Shown here one piece after another: positions 25,464 to 34,500 of a DNA stretch of 64,000 nucleotides; the stretch's first letter is position 1, and each line of letters starts with the position of its first letter. This DNA comes from Novosphingobium taihuense (GTDB taxonomy: Bacteria; Pseudomonadota; Alphaproteobacteria; Sphingomonadales; Sphingomonadaceae). The notes beneath the pieces are model-generated. The model was given only the letters and a program-made list of their open reading frames with translations. It ran no database searches and was not told the origin of the DNA. The stretch lies in the NCBI RefSeq assembly GCF_007830315.1, contig NZ_VLKJ01000011.1, positions 78,989 through 142,988 on the forward strand. Direction: 5' to 3'. Both the position numbers and the translations under genes were made by a program.

Positions 25464-25877
25464 ATGAACAGAGGCAGGAAGTCGATCCTTGCACTTGCCG
25501 CCGTTGCCGCACTTGGCGTCACTGGCGTGGTTGAGGCATCGCAGGGCGTGGCAACGATCACCATCAGCGGGCAAGTGCCACTCGTGTGCCGCGTGAGCGT
25601 GGACAACAGCGCCAGTGTTATGTTGAGCGCGAATGGCAACAAGAGCCTTCTGCGCGAATTCTGCAACAATGGCGCTGGATATCGCGTGGTTGCGAGCTAT
25701 TCCAAGCAGCTGGCCGCTGGTCGGTTGGTGGTTGACGGTCGCTCGATCCCGCTCAATGCTTCGGGTGAAGTGCTGGTCAGTGACGTGGCGAGCGCCGCTT
25801 CGAGTGTGCGGACAATCGCGATCGAAGGCGATGGCAAGCTGACCGGTTCGATCCGTTTCCGCATCGAACCGCGCTAA
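25464..25877 (+). CDS. small secreted spore-coat-U-like protein
   Basis: The 137-residue protein has a signal peptide (KSILALAAVAALGVTGVVEA) and two cysteines in a pattern close to the neighbouring spore-coat-U (SCPU) pilins: ISGQVPLVCRVSVDNSA and REFCNNGAGYRVVASYS. It lacks the usual C-terminal LVAGxYxGxVxVTL strand and instead ends LTGSIRFRIEPR. It lies convergent to the tip adhesin gene, only 3 bases apart, outside the main operon. It may be an accessory pilin or a surface protein; the role is unproven. Confidence 0.65.
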   Translation: MNRGRKSILALAAVAALGVTGVVEASQGVATITISGQVPLVCRVSVDNSASVMLSANGNKSLLREFCNNGAGYRVVASYSKQLAAGRLVVDGRSIPLNASGEVLVSDVASAASSVRTIAIEGDGKLTGSIRFRIEPR

Positions 25878-25880
25878 GCT

Positions 25881-26948
25881 TCAGAGCGTTATGCTGCCAC
25901 AGTCGGTCGGGGCTGCTGTCCCGGCCACAAGTGGCGAGATCGTGACGACAAGGTTCTCCGTATAGTTTGGAGAAATGTTCTTTGTCGAACCTCCGTCGAT
26001 CAGGGTGCCCTGCACCGGCAGGCGATCTTCGACCGCATCGCCAACACCGGCGCGGGCGCAGGTCTGGGTGATGGCAGAGGTATTGCCAGGCGACCGCGTC
26101 TGACCGAGAAAGCGCACCGAATAGCGGATCTGCTGTGCGGTGTTGGTAGTGCTGGCTCCGTTGGGTGTCAGGACATAGGCTTGGCTGTCACCGGCAGAGA
26201 GTGAGACCTGGTACGGACCGGAGCTTTGCACACGCACATAGTTTGATGCCAGGGTCTTGACCGTGGGCGCCTGAGCATTGGTCACTTGCGCGAGTTCGCC
26301 GAAATCGAGCGCGGTGCCTACATAGCCCGCGCGCAAGGCGCTTACGATGTTGATCGGCATGCGCACGGCGTTGGCAAGAGTCCCGGTCTGCTGCGTGGGT
26401 GAACCGCCGCCGGTGGTGCTGCAGCCGAACCAGGCATCGAATGGAAGTTCGCTCGCCGCTGTGGCATTGAGGTTGCGCGGAAGCGTTACGGCGAAGTTGA
26501 CCACGACCGTGTCGGAATCGCGGTTGTTTCCGGTGAAGTCGATCTTGAGGAACCGCGCACCCGCGCCCGGTGTAAGCGATGTAGGGGAAACGGCCGGGGT
26601 AGCTTCGTTGTAATCGTAGAAAATGTCGAGACCGATGCCCTCGACAGATCCTGCAACGACAGCGGACGTCGGGATCACGGTGGTCCCAACGGAATCGGCA
26701 TCACGGCCCTTCAGGTAAAAATTCACGATGTCCGTCTTCTGACCGCCAGCGCCATTGACGCGACTGAGCGAGAGCGTGACGTTCGTGGTGAAGCCGGTCG
26801 TCTCGAATGGATCGTAGGTCACGGATGTGGCCGTGGCTGAGCCGGCGATGCCGCAGGTTGCAGCCTGGACAGCATCCGGTAACGAGAGCCCTGCCCCCGT
26901 CAAAAGCGCAAGCAGCCCCTTCAGCAGGACATTTCGCGTCATCCTCAT
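25881..26948 (-). CDS. CsuE-like tip adhesin (spore coat U domain)
   Basis: ATG 26948 overlaps the usher stop (ATGA) and gives 355 residues with a signal peptide (NVLLKGLLALLTGAGLSLPDAVQA). Two SCPU-like halves are visible: an N-terminal one beginning TCGIAGSATATSVTYDPF and a C-terminal one with DFGELAQVTNAQ, SSGPYQVSLSAGD and the closing LVVTISPL. It is twice the size of the other pilins and sits last in the operon, as CsuE does in Acinetobacter, where it is the adhesive tip subunit. I infer the same role here. Confidence 0.8.
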   Translation of the reverse strand: MRMTRNVLLKGLLALLTGAGLSLPDAVQAATCGIAGSATATSVTYDPFETTGFTTNVTLSLSRVNGAGGQKTDIVNFYLKGRDADSVGTTVIPTSAVVAGSVEGIGLDIFYDYNEATPAVSPTSLTPGAGARFLKIDFTGNNRDSDTVVVNFAVTLPRNLNATAASELPFDAWFGCSTTGGGSPTQQTGTLANAVRMPINIVSALRAGYVGTALDFGELAQVTNAQAPTVKTLASNYVRVQSSGPYQVSLSAGDSQAYVLTPNGASTTNTAQQIRYSVRFLGQTRSPGNTSAITQTCARAGVGDAVEDRLPVQGTLIDGGSTKNISPNYTENLVVTISPLVAGTAAPTDCGSITL

Positions 26949-29500
26949 TTGCCTTCCCTTGCCCTGATTGTGCCGAGCTGGATCACGCCATTTGCATCGG
27001 CAGGAACTTCGATCTCGAACGTCGAGCGCGCGGCATCGAGCATCTCGATCCGCCACTTGCCCGGAGCGAGTCCGGTTGCGCCAAAACGCCCCTGACGGTT
27101 TGTGAATACGGTCTGGGCGGCCCTCTCTGGATGGGCGACCTCGGTTGCCGTGCCGCTGACGAGCGAAACCGGTTGACCATCGACATCGATCATCACGCCC
27201 AGTGCGGTGACGTTGTAGTCCGAACCGACGGTGACGACGTAGCCGCTGCGATAGGATGGGAAGACGCGGAATGCGCCTTGGCCAATGTCTGTGCCGGGGG
27301 CGGCATCCTTGACATCCAGCGGCACGGTGCGTTCGGAATAGGACGGAAGACTGGGCATGGTAGCCGTGCGCAGAGTGCCGCTATTTGCCGCATTCCCGAA
27401 GCTTGATGCGTCGACGATGACATCCGCCTTGCCAAGGCTGCGGTGCGGTTTGACGATGGCGAAGCTGTCAAAGATCGGGCGCCCGACCGAAACGGCACCA
27501 TCGGCAAGGGCAAGGGACGTACCCAGCCGTAAGGTACTGCGCTGGTTGAGGCTGTTGCCGAAACCACGCGTATAGGTGCCGAAGTGACTGAAGCCCAGTT
27601 CGGCGCGGTTGGCGAAGTAGTTCGCGTTGACCGAAACGCCCGCGCCATTATCCGACCGTTCCACATCGGCTGTGACGTTGTAGCTGCCTACGCCGCTGCC
27701 GCTGAGGGTCTGGTAGGAAGAGCGGAAGCGGTTATCGCGCGTGTCGTACTCCGAACGAACCGTGGAATAGCGGCCAAGGCGGACGATAAGGGAGACGAAG
27801 CCGCTGAAATCGCGACCCAAGGTGTCACGCTGATAACGCGCTTCGGCATTGAGCGTTGCGCGTTCAGTCAAGCGCCAGCCGCCGCTGAGGCGGTAATTAT
27901 GCACGTCCGGCCGCCCACCCCTGCCCTTGGAAAAGCGCGCATCCAGCCCGGCGAACAAGCTCGTCGTAAACGCGTGGGTATACCCGCCGCCGAGCTCGAA
28001 GCGGTAGGGGTTCTCGGGCAGGAAGAACGCCACAGGAGCAAAGCGTTTGCTGCGGCGTTCGATGAAGACATTGAAGGTATCGCCGAGGCCACTGGGGCGT
28101 TGGATAAGGCGCTGGAAGGTTGCATTGAAGGCGTGACCAGACCCGATTCCATCGACATGGCTGAATGAAACGTTCGTGCCTATCGTGCCAAAGCGCGTGC
28201 CCACTACGGCTTCGAAACCTCCCATGCGACTGTTTGCGTCTGCCTGAAAGTTCGCACCGAGCGTGAAGGCATCAGAAATACCTCGACGATAATAGCCCGA
28301 GGCGATCCAATCATTGCTGTAACGCGGACCTCTGAGCCCGAGCGGCGCCTTGACCCCGGCATATAGGCCAAATTCGCTGAGGCCCTTGCCCAGCTGTGTC
28401 TGATCGACGAACAGGTTGAATTGGACAACTTCGGTGCGACCAGTGTCATCAAGAATATTGAGGCGAATGTCGTTTCCACCCTGCGTGAACGGGAAATCTC
28501 GCAAGTTGTAGTTGCCAGGCGCTAGCTGCAAGCGGCGAACTTGCTGGCCATTGACGACGACTTCCACTGTCGAAGCACGATCGAGCCGGAACGCACGATC
28601 GCCCCGCGGGCGAACGACCTGCTGGGGGTTCAGTACGCTGTAGGACCGAAATATCGAGATGCCGGCAATGTCTGGCGCAGACTGAAATCCTCTTGCCTGC
28701 GTTTCAAGGTCGCCTGCTGATATGCGAACGAGTCGCCGCGTATCATCGAAGACCAGCCTGCTGCCCAATCGCTGGAAATCGCCGCCGAACGCGCCCGGCT
28801 GCCAGATGGCATCGCTCTCCACCACGATCGAGCCAAGCCGCACGGCACCATCAAGCAGCATGATAGGAGAGCGTAGACCTTCGTCAAAGCCGTCTTCTAC
28901 CAGATCCAGCGAACTGCGCACGTTGATATAGGCGCTGAAGTCAGCAGGCTTCAGCAACTCGCCGATGCGGGTCCGGTCCAGAGCCGAGACCGACACAGCG
29001 CGCGAGGCGCGGCGCTCCGTTGGAATATTGAAGCGCAACTCAAGCGTGCGCGGATCATACTCGACCCCGATGCCGACGGGCGCGAAGTCTCCCGGACCGA
29101 CTTGAACCTTGCCGCCAAAGCTGGTCCGCAAGTTCTCCAGTACGTCGGGCGAGAGGAGTTCGGACAGGACCTGCACGATGCGGATAGACGGAAAGGTGAG
29201 GCGGTCGTCCGTGTCTATCTGCAGCGGAATATCACCGAGATAGCTGCCGCCGTCTTTCACGGGGACTGTCAGCACCACGGGCTTCCCAGTGGGATTAAGC
29301 TTCTGCGTGCTGAAAGCAGGAGCAGGAAGCTGATCCGACATAGTGGCCGCGCCCATCCCCGCGACGGCCGACGGCGAAATGCCTGCGCGATCTGTTGTGC
29401 CTCCTTGCGTCGGTGCTGCATCGGCCAAAGCAGCGGGCGAACGCCCGAACATCAAGACACTTGCGCCGATGGCAAAAACGCGACGAGCCCCCCCGTGCAT
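26945..29500 (-). CDS. CsuD-like outer-membrane fimbrial usher
   Basis: The start at 29500 has GGAAGG upstream and gives 851 residues with a signal peptide (RRVFAIGASVLMFGRSPAALA). The usher layout is visible: an N-terminal periplasmic domain, a long beta-barrel (NYNLRDFPFTQGGNDIRLNILDDTGR is typical of the plug/barrel start) and a C-terminal domain ending in an Ig-like FEIEVPADANGVIQLGTI. It secretes and assembles the SCPU pilins. Chaperone and tip adhesin genes flank it with gaps of 4 and -4 bases. Confidence 0.9.
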   Translation of the reverse strand: MHGGARRVFAIGASVLMFGRSPAALADAAPTQGGTTDRAGISPSAVAGMGAATMSDQLPAPAFSTQKLNPTGKPVVLTVPVKDGGSYLGDIPLQIDTDDRLTFPSIRIVQVLSELLSPDVLENLRTSFGGKVQVGPGDFAPVGIGVEYDPRTLELRFNIPTERRASRAVSVSALDRTRIGELLKPADFSAYINVRSSLDLVEDGFDEGLRSPIMLLDGAVRLGSIVVESDAIWQPGAFGGDFQRLGSRLVFDDTRRLVRISAGDLETQARGFQSAPDIAGISIFRSYSVLNPQQVVRPRGDRAFRLDRASTVEVVVNGQQVRRLQLAPGNYNLRDFPFTQGGNDIRLNILDDTGRTEVVQFNLFVDQTQLGKGLSEFGLYAGVKAPLGLRGPRYSNDWIASGYYRRGISDAFTLGANFQADANSRMGGFEAVVGTRFGTIGTNVSFSHVDGIGSGHAFNATFQRLIQRPSGLGDTFNVFIERRSKRFAPVAFFLPENPYRFELGGGYTHAFTTSLFAGLDARFSKGRGGRPDVHNYRLSGGWRLTERATLNAEARYQRDTLGRDFSGFVSLIVRLGRYSTVRSEYDTRDNRFRSSYQTLSGSGVGSYNVTADVERSDNGAGVSVNANYFANRAELGFSHFGTYTRGFGNSLNQRSTLRLGTSLALADGAVSVGRPIFDSFAIVKPHRSLGKADVIVDASSFGNAANSGTLRTATMPSLPSYSERTVPLDVKDAAPGTDIGQGAFRVFPSYRSGYVVTVGSDYNVTALGVMIDVDGQPVSLVSGTATEVAHPERAAQTVFTNRQGRFGATGLAPGKWRIEMLDAARSTFEIEVPADANGVIQLGTIRAREGK

Positions 29501-29504
29501 TGCT

Positions 29505-30254
29505 TCAACCTTCCGGACTGATGCTTGCCTCGACCGTGCCGTCTGCCAGTGGCAGCTCGACCGGCACGGTGACCGTCCGCGTCTGGTTCGCGCCAACAAG
29601 GCCAAAGCCGATGGTCTGCTGGATCTCCGGACCGGACAGCGTACGGCGGAACTGCTCCTTTCCGGCGGTATCCTTCTCTATGATCCGCAGTTTGCTGGCG
29701 CTGAGGTAGCCGTGGACGGCAGACGGGTTTGCTACGCTCAGCACCGCCACCGGCTTGCCCGCAGCATCCTTGCCAACCTGCGCGCTCCTGATTTCCAGGC
29801 GCGGTTTGGCGCCAGCCGGTGCGACACTGGCGAGCACCTGAAAGTTATAGAGGATCTGGATGGCAGACTGGCCTTCCGGCAGTTTCACCGGCAGTTGCGC
29901 CACGGTGATGTAGTAATGCTTGCTTGAAGCCAGCGCTGGATCACCAACGTATTGGACGCGAAAGCTCTGGGTCTGGCCAGGTTCGATCATGGCTTGCGGG
30001 GGAAAAACCAGCAGGTCGCCGGGATCCTTTCCGGTCGGCGATACGCCATTCTCGGTCAGCTGCAGTTCCTGCACGCTCAATTCCACCGGAAGCGGATTGG
30101 CGAAAGTGTTTTCGACTGTCACGACCTGCGACATTTCCCGACCTGACGTCTTCATGTCGATCACGACTGGCTGGACAGTCATCGCTGTCGCGGCTTGCGA
30201 GACAAACATCGATGACAGCGCCACTGCGGCAAGGAAGGTGGAGAAGGATTTCAC
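29505..30254 (-). CDS. CsuC-like periplasmic pilus chaperone
   Basis: The 249-residue PapD-type chaperone has a signal peptide ending at QAATA. The two-domain Ig fold shows FRVQYVGDP near the first-domain edge strand and TVAQLPVKLPEG with IQILYNFQVLAS, a common feature of archaic (Csu-type) chaperones. It caps pilin subunits by donating a strand and delivers them to the usher. It lies between the pilin array and the usher gene. Confidence 0.9.
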   Translation of the reverse strand: MKSFSTFLAAVALSSMFVSQAATAMTVQPVVIDMKTSGREMSQVVTVENTFANPLPVELSVQELQLTENGVSPTGKDPGDLLVFPPQAMIEPGQTQSFRVQYVGDPALASSKHYYITVAQLPVKLPEGQSAIQILYNFQVLASVAPAGAKPRLEIRSAQVGKDAAGKPVAVLSVANPSAVHGYLSASKLRIIEKDTAGKEQFRRTLSGPEIQQTIGFGLVGANQTRTVTVPVELPLADGTVEASISPEG

Positions 30255-30282
30255 GAAAGTCTCCGTGCCCGCAGGCGATAGG

Positions 30283-30852
30283 TCAGTCAGTTGGCTGAAG
30301 CTGAATCACAATGGTGTCGTCGTATGAGCCGGCGACCAGCGGCGTGCCACCTTCCGGCGTGGCCACGCGCAGGGCGATGTCCCCCGTGGCACCGTTAGGG
30401 ATTACCAGCGCAAGGCTGCCGGCATTGCTCGCACGTTCGACCTGTGCTCCTGCCCAGTTGACGCGAAGGGCATAGGGCAGAAGTTCTGCAAATCCCTGCC
30501 CGGGCGCACCCGCAGCACCGATGCGGCCAAGGCCGCCCTTAGCGGAGATCGCCGTGACTCTGTGTGATGCGTTGCACGTGGCCGGAATGGCGAGTTCGAC
30601 AGTGGATGGACGGGGCAAGGCGGTGTCTGGGTCGACCAGGCGTGTGAGCACTACCCTGCCGCCACCATCACCAGTCGAGGAGAACGAGGCATTGGAGCTT
30701 GCCAAGGCACGTGGCGTGCGCACCACGCAGCCGAATGCCGCCGTAGCGTTCAGTTCAAGTTGGCGACTGCCCCGGTTCACTTCCTGAGATCTAACGGACA
30801 CAGATCCGACGAAAGCGGCAGGCAGTGCCACGAAAAACAGAAGTCTCCGCAT
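30283..30852 (-). CDS. spore-coat-U-type pilin, array member 7
   Basis: The 189-residue secreted protein carries the SCPU Cys pair (AAFGCVVRTP and IPATCNASHRV) and the closing strand LVAGSYDDTIVIQLQP. It is the last pilin before the chaperone, and its start overlaps the preceding stop by one base. It is probably a minor or adaptor pilin. Confidence 0.8.
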   Translation of the reverse strand: MRRLLFFVALPAAFVGSVSVRSQEVNRGSRQLELNATAAFGCVVRTPRALASSNASFSSTGDGGGRVVLTRLVDPDTALPRPSTVELAIPATCNASHRVTAISAKGGLGRIGAAGAPGQGFAELLPYALRVNWAGAQVERASNAGSLALVIPNGATGDIALRVATPEGGTPLVAGSYDDTIVIQLQPTD

Positions 30853-31448
30853 CAGCGTGGCTCCAGCGTGATGCGCAAGGTATCGCCATACACCCCTGCA
30901 AGTACGGGGGCATTCACACCGTTGTTCGAGGCACCTGCGAGTATGGCGAGGCGTAAGGTCACTGTGCCGGCGGTTGCCTGATCGACGTTGATCCTTTGCT
31001 CTCGGCTGCTGCGCACGCGCGCGTCAGTCTGAAGAACGCCCGTGGCAATCCCCCAGGTGATGCTGGCATCATAAGGCAAGGCAGTAGCAAAGCCCGGCGC
31101 ATCGCTGACTTGCCTGCCGTCGGTTGGCCAGAGCCCGTTGTTCTGCGACTCAATGCGGATCCGGTGAGGATAGTTGCAGGCTGCTTCGAAGGAGACCGAG
31201 GCACTGGCCGGGCGTGCGGCAAGCGTCTGCTGGTCGAGCAGCTGGGTGACCTGCAATGTATCACCACTGAGACCATTGAAGTTGACGAGTTGGCCAGTCT
31301 GCAGTTCGCCGCCAGCGAGCGTGCAGACCTGTGGTGTTGAGCCGGTTACAGGCAAGCCGTGAACCGCCGATGTCTGCTGCGCAATCGCCGGATCGGTGCC
31401 AAATTGCAGCAGAGCGAGCGCCATCAAAGTTGCGGTTTGCCTGCGCAT
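30852..31448 (-). CDS. spore-coat-U-type pilin, array member 6
   Basis: The 198-residue secreted SCPU protein has a signal peptide before QQTSAVHG, cysteines in PQVCTLAGG and EAACNYPHRIRIES, and the closing strand VLAGVYGDTLRITLEP. It is most like array member 7 in its PHRI/SHRV segment, so these two may come from a recent duplication. The next gene lies 3 bases upstream. Confidence 0.8.
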   Translation of the reverse strand: MRRQTATLMALALLQFGTDPAIAQQTSAVHGLPVTGSTPQVCTLAGGELQTGQLVNFNGLSGDTLQVTQLLDQQTLAARPASASVSFEAACNYPHRIRIESQNNGLWPTDGRQVSDAPGFATALPYDASITWGIATGVLQTDARVRSSREQRINVDQATAGTVTLRLAILAGASNNGVNAPVLAGVYGDTLRITLEPR

Positions 31449-31451
31449 GGC

Positions 31452-32021
31452 TCAGCTCTCCGGTGTGAGCGTGACGGTCACGGTGCCGCGATAGGAGGTG
31501 TCCGCAACCAGTCGCAGAGCGGCTCCACCGGTCGTGGTGAAACTGCCAATCCCTACCGAAATCGGTCCGGAAAACGGTGTGTCACGCTGCTGCAAGGACG
31601 AAGGATTGGATGCAGCCGCAGTCGCAAACGTAGCGGGCGTAGCCGTCCATCCCGAAGCGGTCGCTGTAAAATCGACGCTGCGTGAAAAGCCAGCGGGCGC
31701 CGAAGAGGTGAATGTCTGCGCAGTAATCGGCGACGCCGAAACGGCGATCGAACTGCGTGCCGAACAGAAGCTGCCTGAGAGAACCTGCGCCGGCACCGTG
31801 AGATCAGTGCGCAGGAAGCCGGTGCTGGTATCGACAAGCACGCCAAGATCGAACACGCCACCCGCTTCCGAGACGGAACCGCCTATACAGATTGCCGGGA
31901 CGTTGCCGACGACCGCGAAACTCTCGCTGTCAGTGGCAGACTGCCCCGCTGCCGGGGCCGACGCTGCAGCGGAGGCCAATGCCAGTGCAACGAGTGTTGC
32001 CGTTGAACGCGTGTAGGTCAT
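31452..32021 (-). CDS. spore-coat-U-type pilin, array member 5
   Basis: The 189-residue secreted SCPU protein has a signal peptide ending near APAAGQ, cysteines in VPAICIGGS and GSFCSARSSIAVSASPI, and the closing strand YRGTVTVTLTPES. Its central part (GFSRSVDFTATASGW) closely matches GFARAVNYTATASGW in array member 4, pointing to a duplication. Confidence 0.82.
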   Translation of the reverse strand: MTYTRSTATLVALALASAAASAPAAGQSATDSESFAVVGNVPAICIGGSVSEAGGVFDLGVLVDTSTGFLRTDLTVPAQVLSGSFCSARSSIAVSASPITAQTFTSSAPAGFSRSVDFTATASGWTATPATFATAAASNPSSLQQRDTPFSGPISVGIGSFTTTGGAALRLVADTSYRGTVTVTLTPES

Positions 32022-32027
32022 GCTGAG

Positions 32028-32621
32028 TTACTCCGAGACCGGCACGGGGCCGAGCGTGACGGTGACGAGACCGGTGTAATTTCCCGCAACCAGCAGGGCG
32101 TTGCCGGGAGCCGTGAAGGAGGAGAGCGAGACATCGACGTCTCCAAGCTTCGGTTCGGGCTGAGTGGTGCCGCTACCGGACGCGTCCGGATTGGTACCGT
32201 CGAACGCGGCCGAAGTCGTTGCTTCAGCATCGCCGCTGCCCCATCCCGAGGCAGTTGCGGTGTAATTCACGGCTCGGGCAAAGCCGGCGGGCGGTGCGGC
32301 TCCGGAACCGTCGACAAGGGCCGACGCAGTAACGCCGAGGACTGATCCTGCGAAGTTGCAGAAGCTGCCGGGCAAGGTGACAGACTGGGCGCTGAGAGCC
32401 GCAATTCGGCCAACACTTGCGCCCGAGGTCTGCACCATCTGGCCAATATCGATCACGGCGCGCGAAGGTTCACCCAGGATGCACAAACGAGCAACCGAAC
32501 CTGACACCGCCACTTGTCCTCTCGCCGTATCGGATGGCCCTTCCTGCGCGGCGGCAGGCACGGCAATTCCGAGCATGGGAAGAAGGATCAAGGGTGACCT
32601 GAGAAGATCGGCTTTCATCAT
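32028..32621 (-). CDS. spore-coat-U-type pilin, array member 4
   Basis: The 197-residue secreted SCPU protein has cysteines in VARLCILGEP and GSFCNFAGSVLGV and the closing strand LLVAGNYTGLVTVTLGP. It contains GFARAVNYTATASGWGSGDAEATT, close to array member 5. The signal peptide ends near VPAAAQ. Confidence 0.82.
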   Translation of the reverse strand: MMKADLLRSPLILLPMLGIAVPAAAQEGPSDTARGQVAVSGSVARLCILGEPSRAVIDIGQMVQTSGASVGRIAALSAQSVTLPGSFCNFAGSVLGVTASALVDGSGAAPPAGFARAVNYTATASGWGSGDAEATTSAAFDGTNPDASGSGTTQPEPKLGDVDVSLSSFTAPGNALLVAGNYTGLVTVTLGPVPVSE

Positions 32622-32660
32622 CGTGCTCCTGAGTGAACGTCAGCGCGTGTCGGTCTATGA

Positions 32661-33185
32661 TCAGACGGTAGGTGACAGGGTGACTTCGACCTTGCCCGAA
32701 TAGGCACCTGCAACGAGCTTCTTGCTGCTGGCCGTCGAGGCACCGAGGGTGACCACGATATCACCCGAGAACATGTTCACGGTGGTAGCAGTGCTGGCGA
32801 GATCATCGGTGCTGCTATCAGTGAACGTCTGCGCATTGGCAGCGACCGATGCCGTGTAGTTGACGCGATCGGTGAACGCCGTTTCCGCGCCGCTGGTGAC
32901 GGCCTGGTCGCCGGTGAGAGCGGTTGCCTTGACCGAAAGTGTGGCAGCGGAATTGTTGCACCAGCCGTTCAGCGTACGGGTCTGACCATCAACCTTGCTG
33001 GCATCGAGACCACCGTCGGCGTCGGCGAGTTCGCCCAGCGGGAGGTCAGCCGAGGCGGTGACGAACTTACACTTGGCAGCGACCGAGCCGCTGACATTGA
33101 CGGTGCCGGTGACCGGTGCGGCAAGAGCGGGGGTGGCCACAGCGGCAAGCGCAGCGGCAGTGGTAAGGAAAGCAAGCTTACGCAT
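32661..33185 (-). CDS. spore-coat-U-type pilin, array member 3 (candidate major subunit)
   Basis: The 174-residue secreted SCPU protein is the shortest of the array, with a clean signal peptide (RKLAFLTTAAALAAVATPALA). It has a VNVSGSVAAKCKF start, WCNNSAATLSVKATALTG, and the closing strand LVAGAYSGKVEVTLSP. Its regular, compact form suggests the main shaft pilin, although this is a guess. Confidence 0.82.
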   Translation of the reverse strand: MRKLAFLTTAAALAAVATPALAAPVTGTVNVSGSVAAKCKFVTASADLPLGELADADGGLDASKVDGQTRTLNGWCNNSAATLSVKATALTGDQAVTSGAETAFTDRVNYTASVAANAQTFTDSSTDDLASTATTVNMFSGDIVVTLGASTASSKKLVAGAYSGKVEVTLSPTV

Positions 33186-33213
33186 TGGGTATCTCCAAGA
33201 TTAGCGGTGCCGA

Positions 33214-33822
33214 TCAGGCAGCAGGCTGGACGTTGACGGTGATGGTGGAGGCGTAGTTTCCGGCGACAAGCAAATTGCTGCTGCCGCCACGCGTGGTGAA
33301 ACCGAAGGCCCGAACGGTGACGTTGTTGGCCGACGTGGCAAGACGGCCCACGGTTGCAGAATTCGAAGCCGCTGCACCGGTGGCAGTGTTGTAACTGACG
33401 GTAGCGTTGCCACCGGCAGCAAGGCCGACTTGCATTTCGGCCGTGTAATCAATCTCGCTCGCATAGCCTGTGGCAGGCGCAGTACCCCTTGTCCCATTTG
33501 CCAGCGTATCGGCGGCGATGGCCAGAGAGACAGACGCAGCGGTGCAGACGACGCGGGTGATGACCGGCGATCCACCTGATGCAGCGCTGGTGGTCCCTTC
33601 GAGTGAAGGAGCCAGCGTGCCATCCGCCTCATCAAGCGCGCCAAGGGAAATCGTGCCGCTGAAGCTCGATGTTGCTGCGCCGCCCGGTGCAACGACCGAA
33701 CAACGACCCTGAACGCTTCCAGTGACGTTGACGGTACCGGTCGTCACCGTCTGGGCCTGTGCAGGGGCGGCAGCGAAGGCAAGCGCCGAGCCAGCAGCTA
33801 GTAAGGAGAGGACGCTCTTCAT
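33214..33822 (-). CDS. spore-coat-U-type pilin, array member 2
   Basis: The 202-residue secreted SCPU protein has a signal peptide ending at APAQA, followed by TVNVTGSVQGRCSVV, closely matching the start of array member 3. Cysteines lie in QGRCSVV and TRVVCTAASVSLAI, and the closing strand is LLVAGNYASTITVNVQP. Confidence 0.82.
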   Translation of the reverse strand: MKSVLSLLAAGSALAFAAAPAQAQTVTTGTVNVTGSVQGRCSVVAPGGAATSSFSGTISLGALDEADGTLAPSLEGTTSAASGGSPVITRVVCTAASVSLAIAADTLANGTRGTAPATGYASEIDYTAEMQVGLAAGGNATVSYNTATGAAASNSATVGRLATSANNVTVRAFGFTTRGGSSNLLVAGNYASTITVNVQPAA

Positions 33823-33858
33823 TCATTTGGCCTTTCGATGTCTTGGGGTGACGACTGG

Positions 33859-34500
33859 TCAGATGGCAGCGGAAACCGTGACGGTGAGCGTGTCGGAGTA
33901 GGCACCCTGCACAAGGACGCCGGGCCCCGAGTAAGCTGGCGCACTGACCTGAAGGTAGGCGCCGGTGAGGTTCTGCGAGCTGGGCGTGATGCGCAGGCCC
34001 TGATTTTGCGTGGCAGGCCCGATGAACGAACAGGGAGCACTTGCACCCGCGATAAGCGAAGAAGCTTCGCACTGCCCTGTTGCGCTGGTGCCGCCCGCCC
34101 CGACCAGGCCGAGCTGCACGGTGTATGGTGCCAAGCCGGTGTAACCAGGTTCACTTGGAAGCGCTGCAGTACGCAGTCCTCCGTTTGCCGAGGTGACGGC
34201 GACGCGTGCCGCTCCATTGCAATTCAGCACGAACGGAAACTGGTTCGACCAAGCAGCCTGATCGATCAATCCGGCATCAAAAGAACCCGAAGGCGCGTTG
34301 TTTACAGCGAAGCCGCAGCGCCCTCCGACAGACGCGGTAACGGGGAGGGTGAGCATGACAGGTGTGCCACCGACATAGGCAGTCGGCCCTGCAATGGTCG
34401 ACTGGGCGATGGCGAAGGACGGCAGGAGCAGGCCCACCCCTATCGATCCAGTTTTGAGAAGCCGTAACAGCGGCATGCGATGCACCCCATTGCCCACCAT
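33859..34500 (-). CDS. spore-coat-U-type pilin, first gene of the array
   Basis: The 213-residue secreted protein starts at 34500 with a good AGGAG site 5 bases upstream. It has the SCPU Cys pair (GGRCGFAVN and VLNCNGAARVAVTS) plus an extra pair (TGQCEASS, APCSFIGP) not seen in the other members, and the closing strand LVQGAYSDTLTVTVSA. It heads the pilus operon; the promoter should lie in 34501-35040. Confidence 0.8.
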   Translation of the reverse strand: MVGNGVHRMPLLRLLKTGSIGVGLLLPSFAIAQSTIAGPTAYVGGTPVMLTLPVTASVGGRCGFAVNNAPSGSFDAGLIDQAAWSNQFPFVLNCNGAARVAVTSANGGLRTAALPSEPGYTGLAPYTVQLGLVGAGGTSATGQCEASSLIAGASAPCSFIGPATQNQGLRITPSSQNLTGAYLQVSAPAYSGPGVLVQGAYSDTLTVTVSAAI

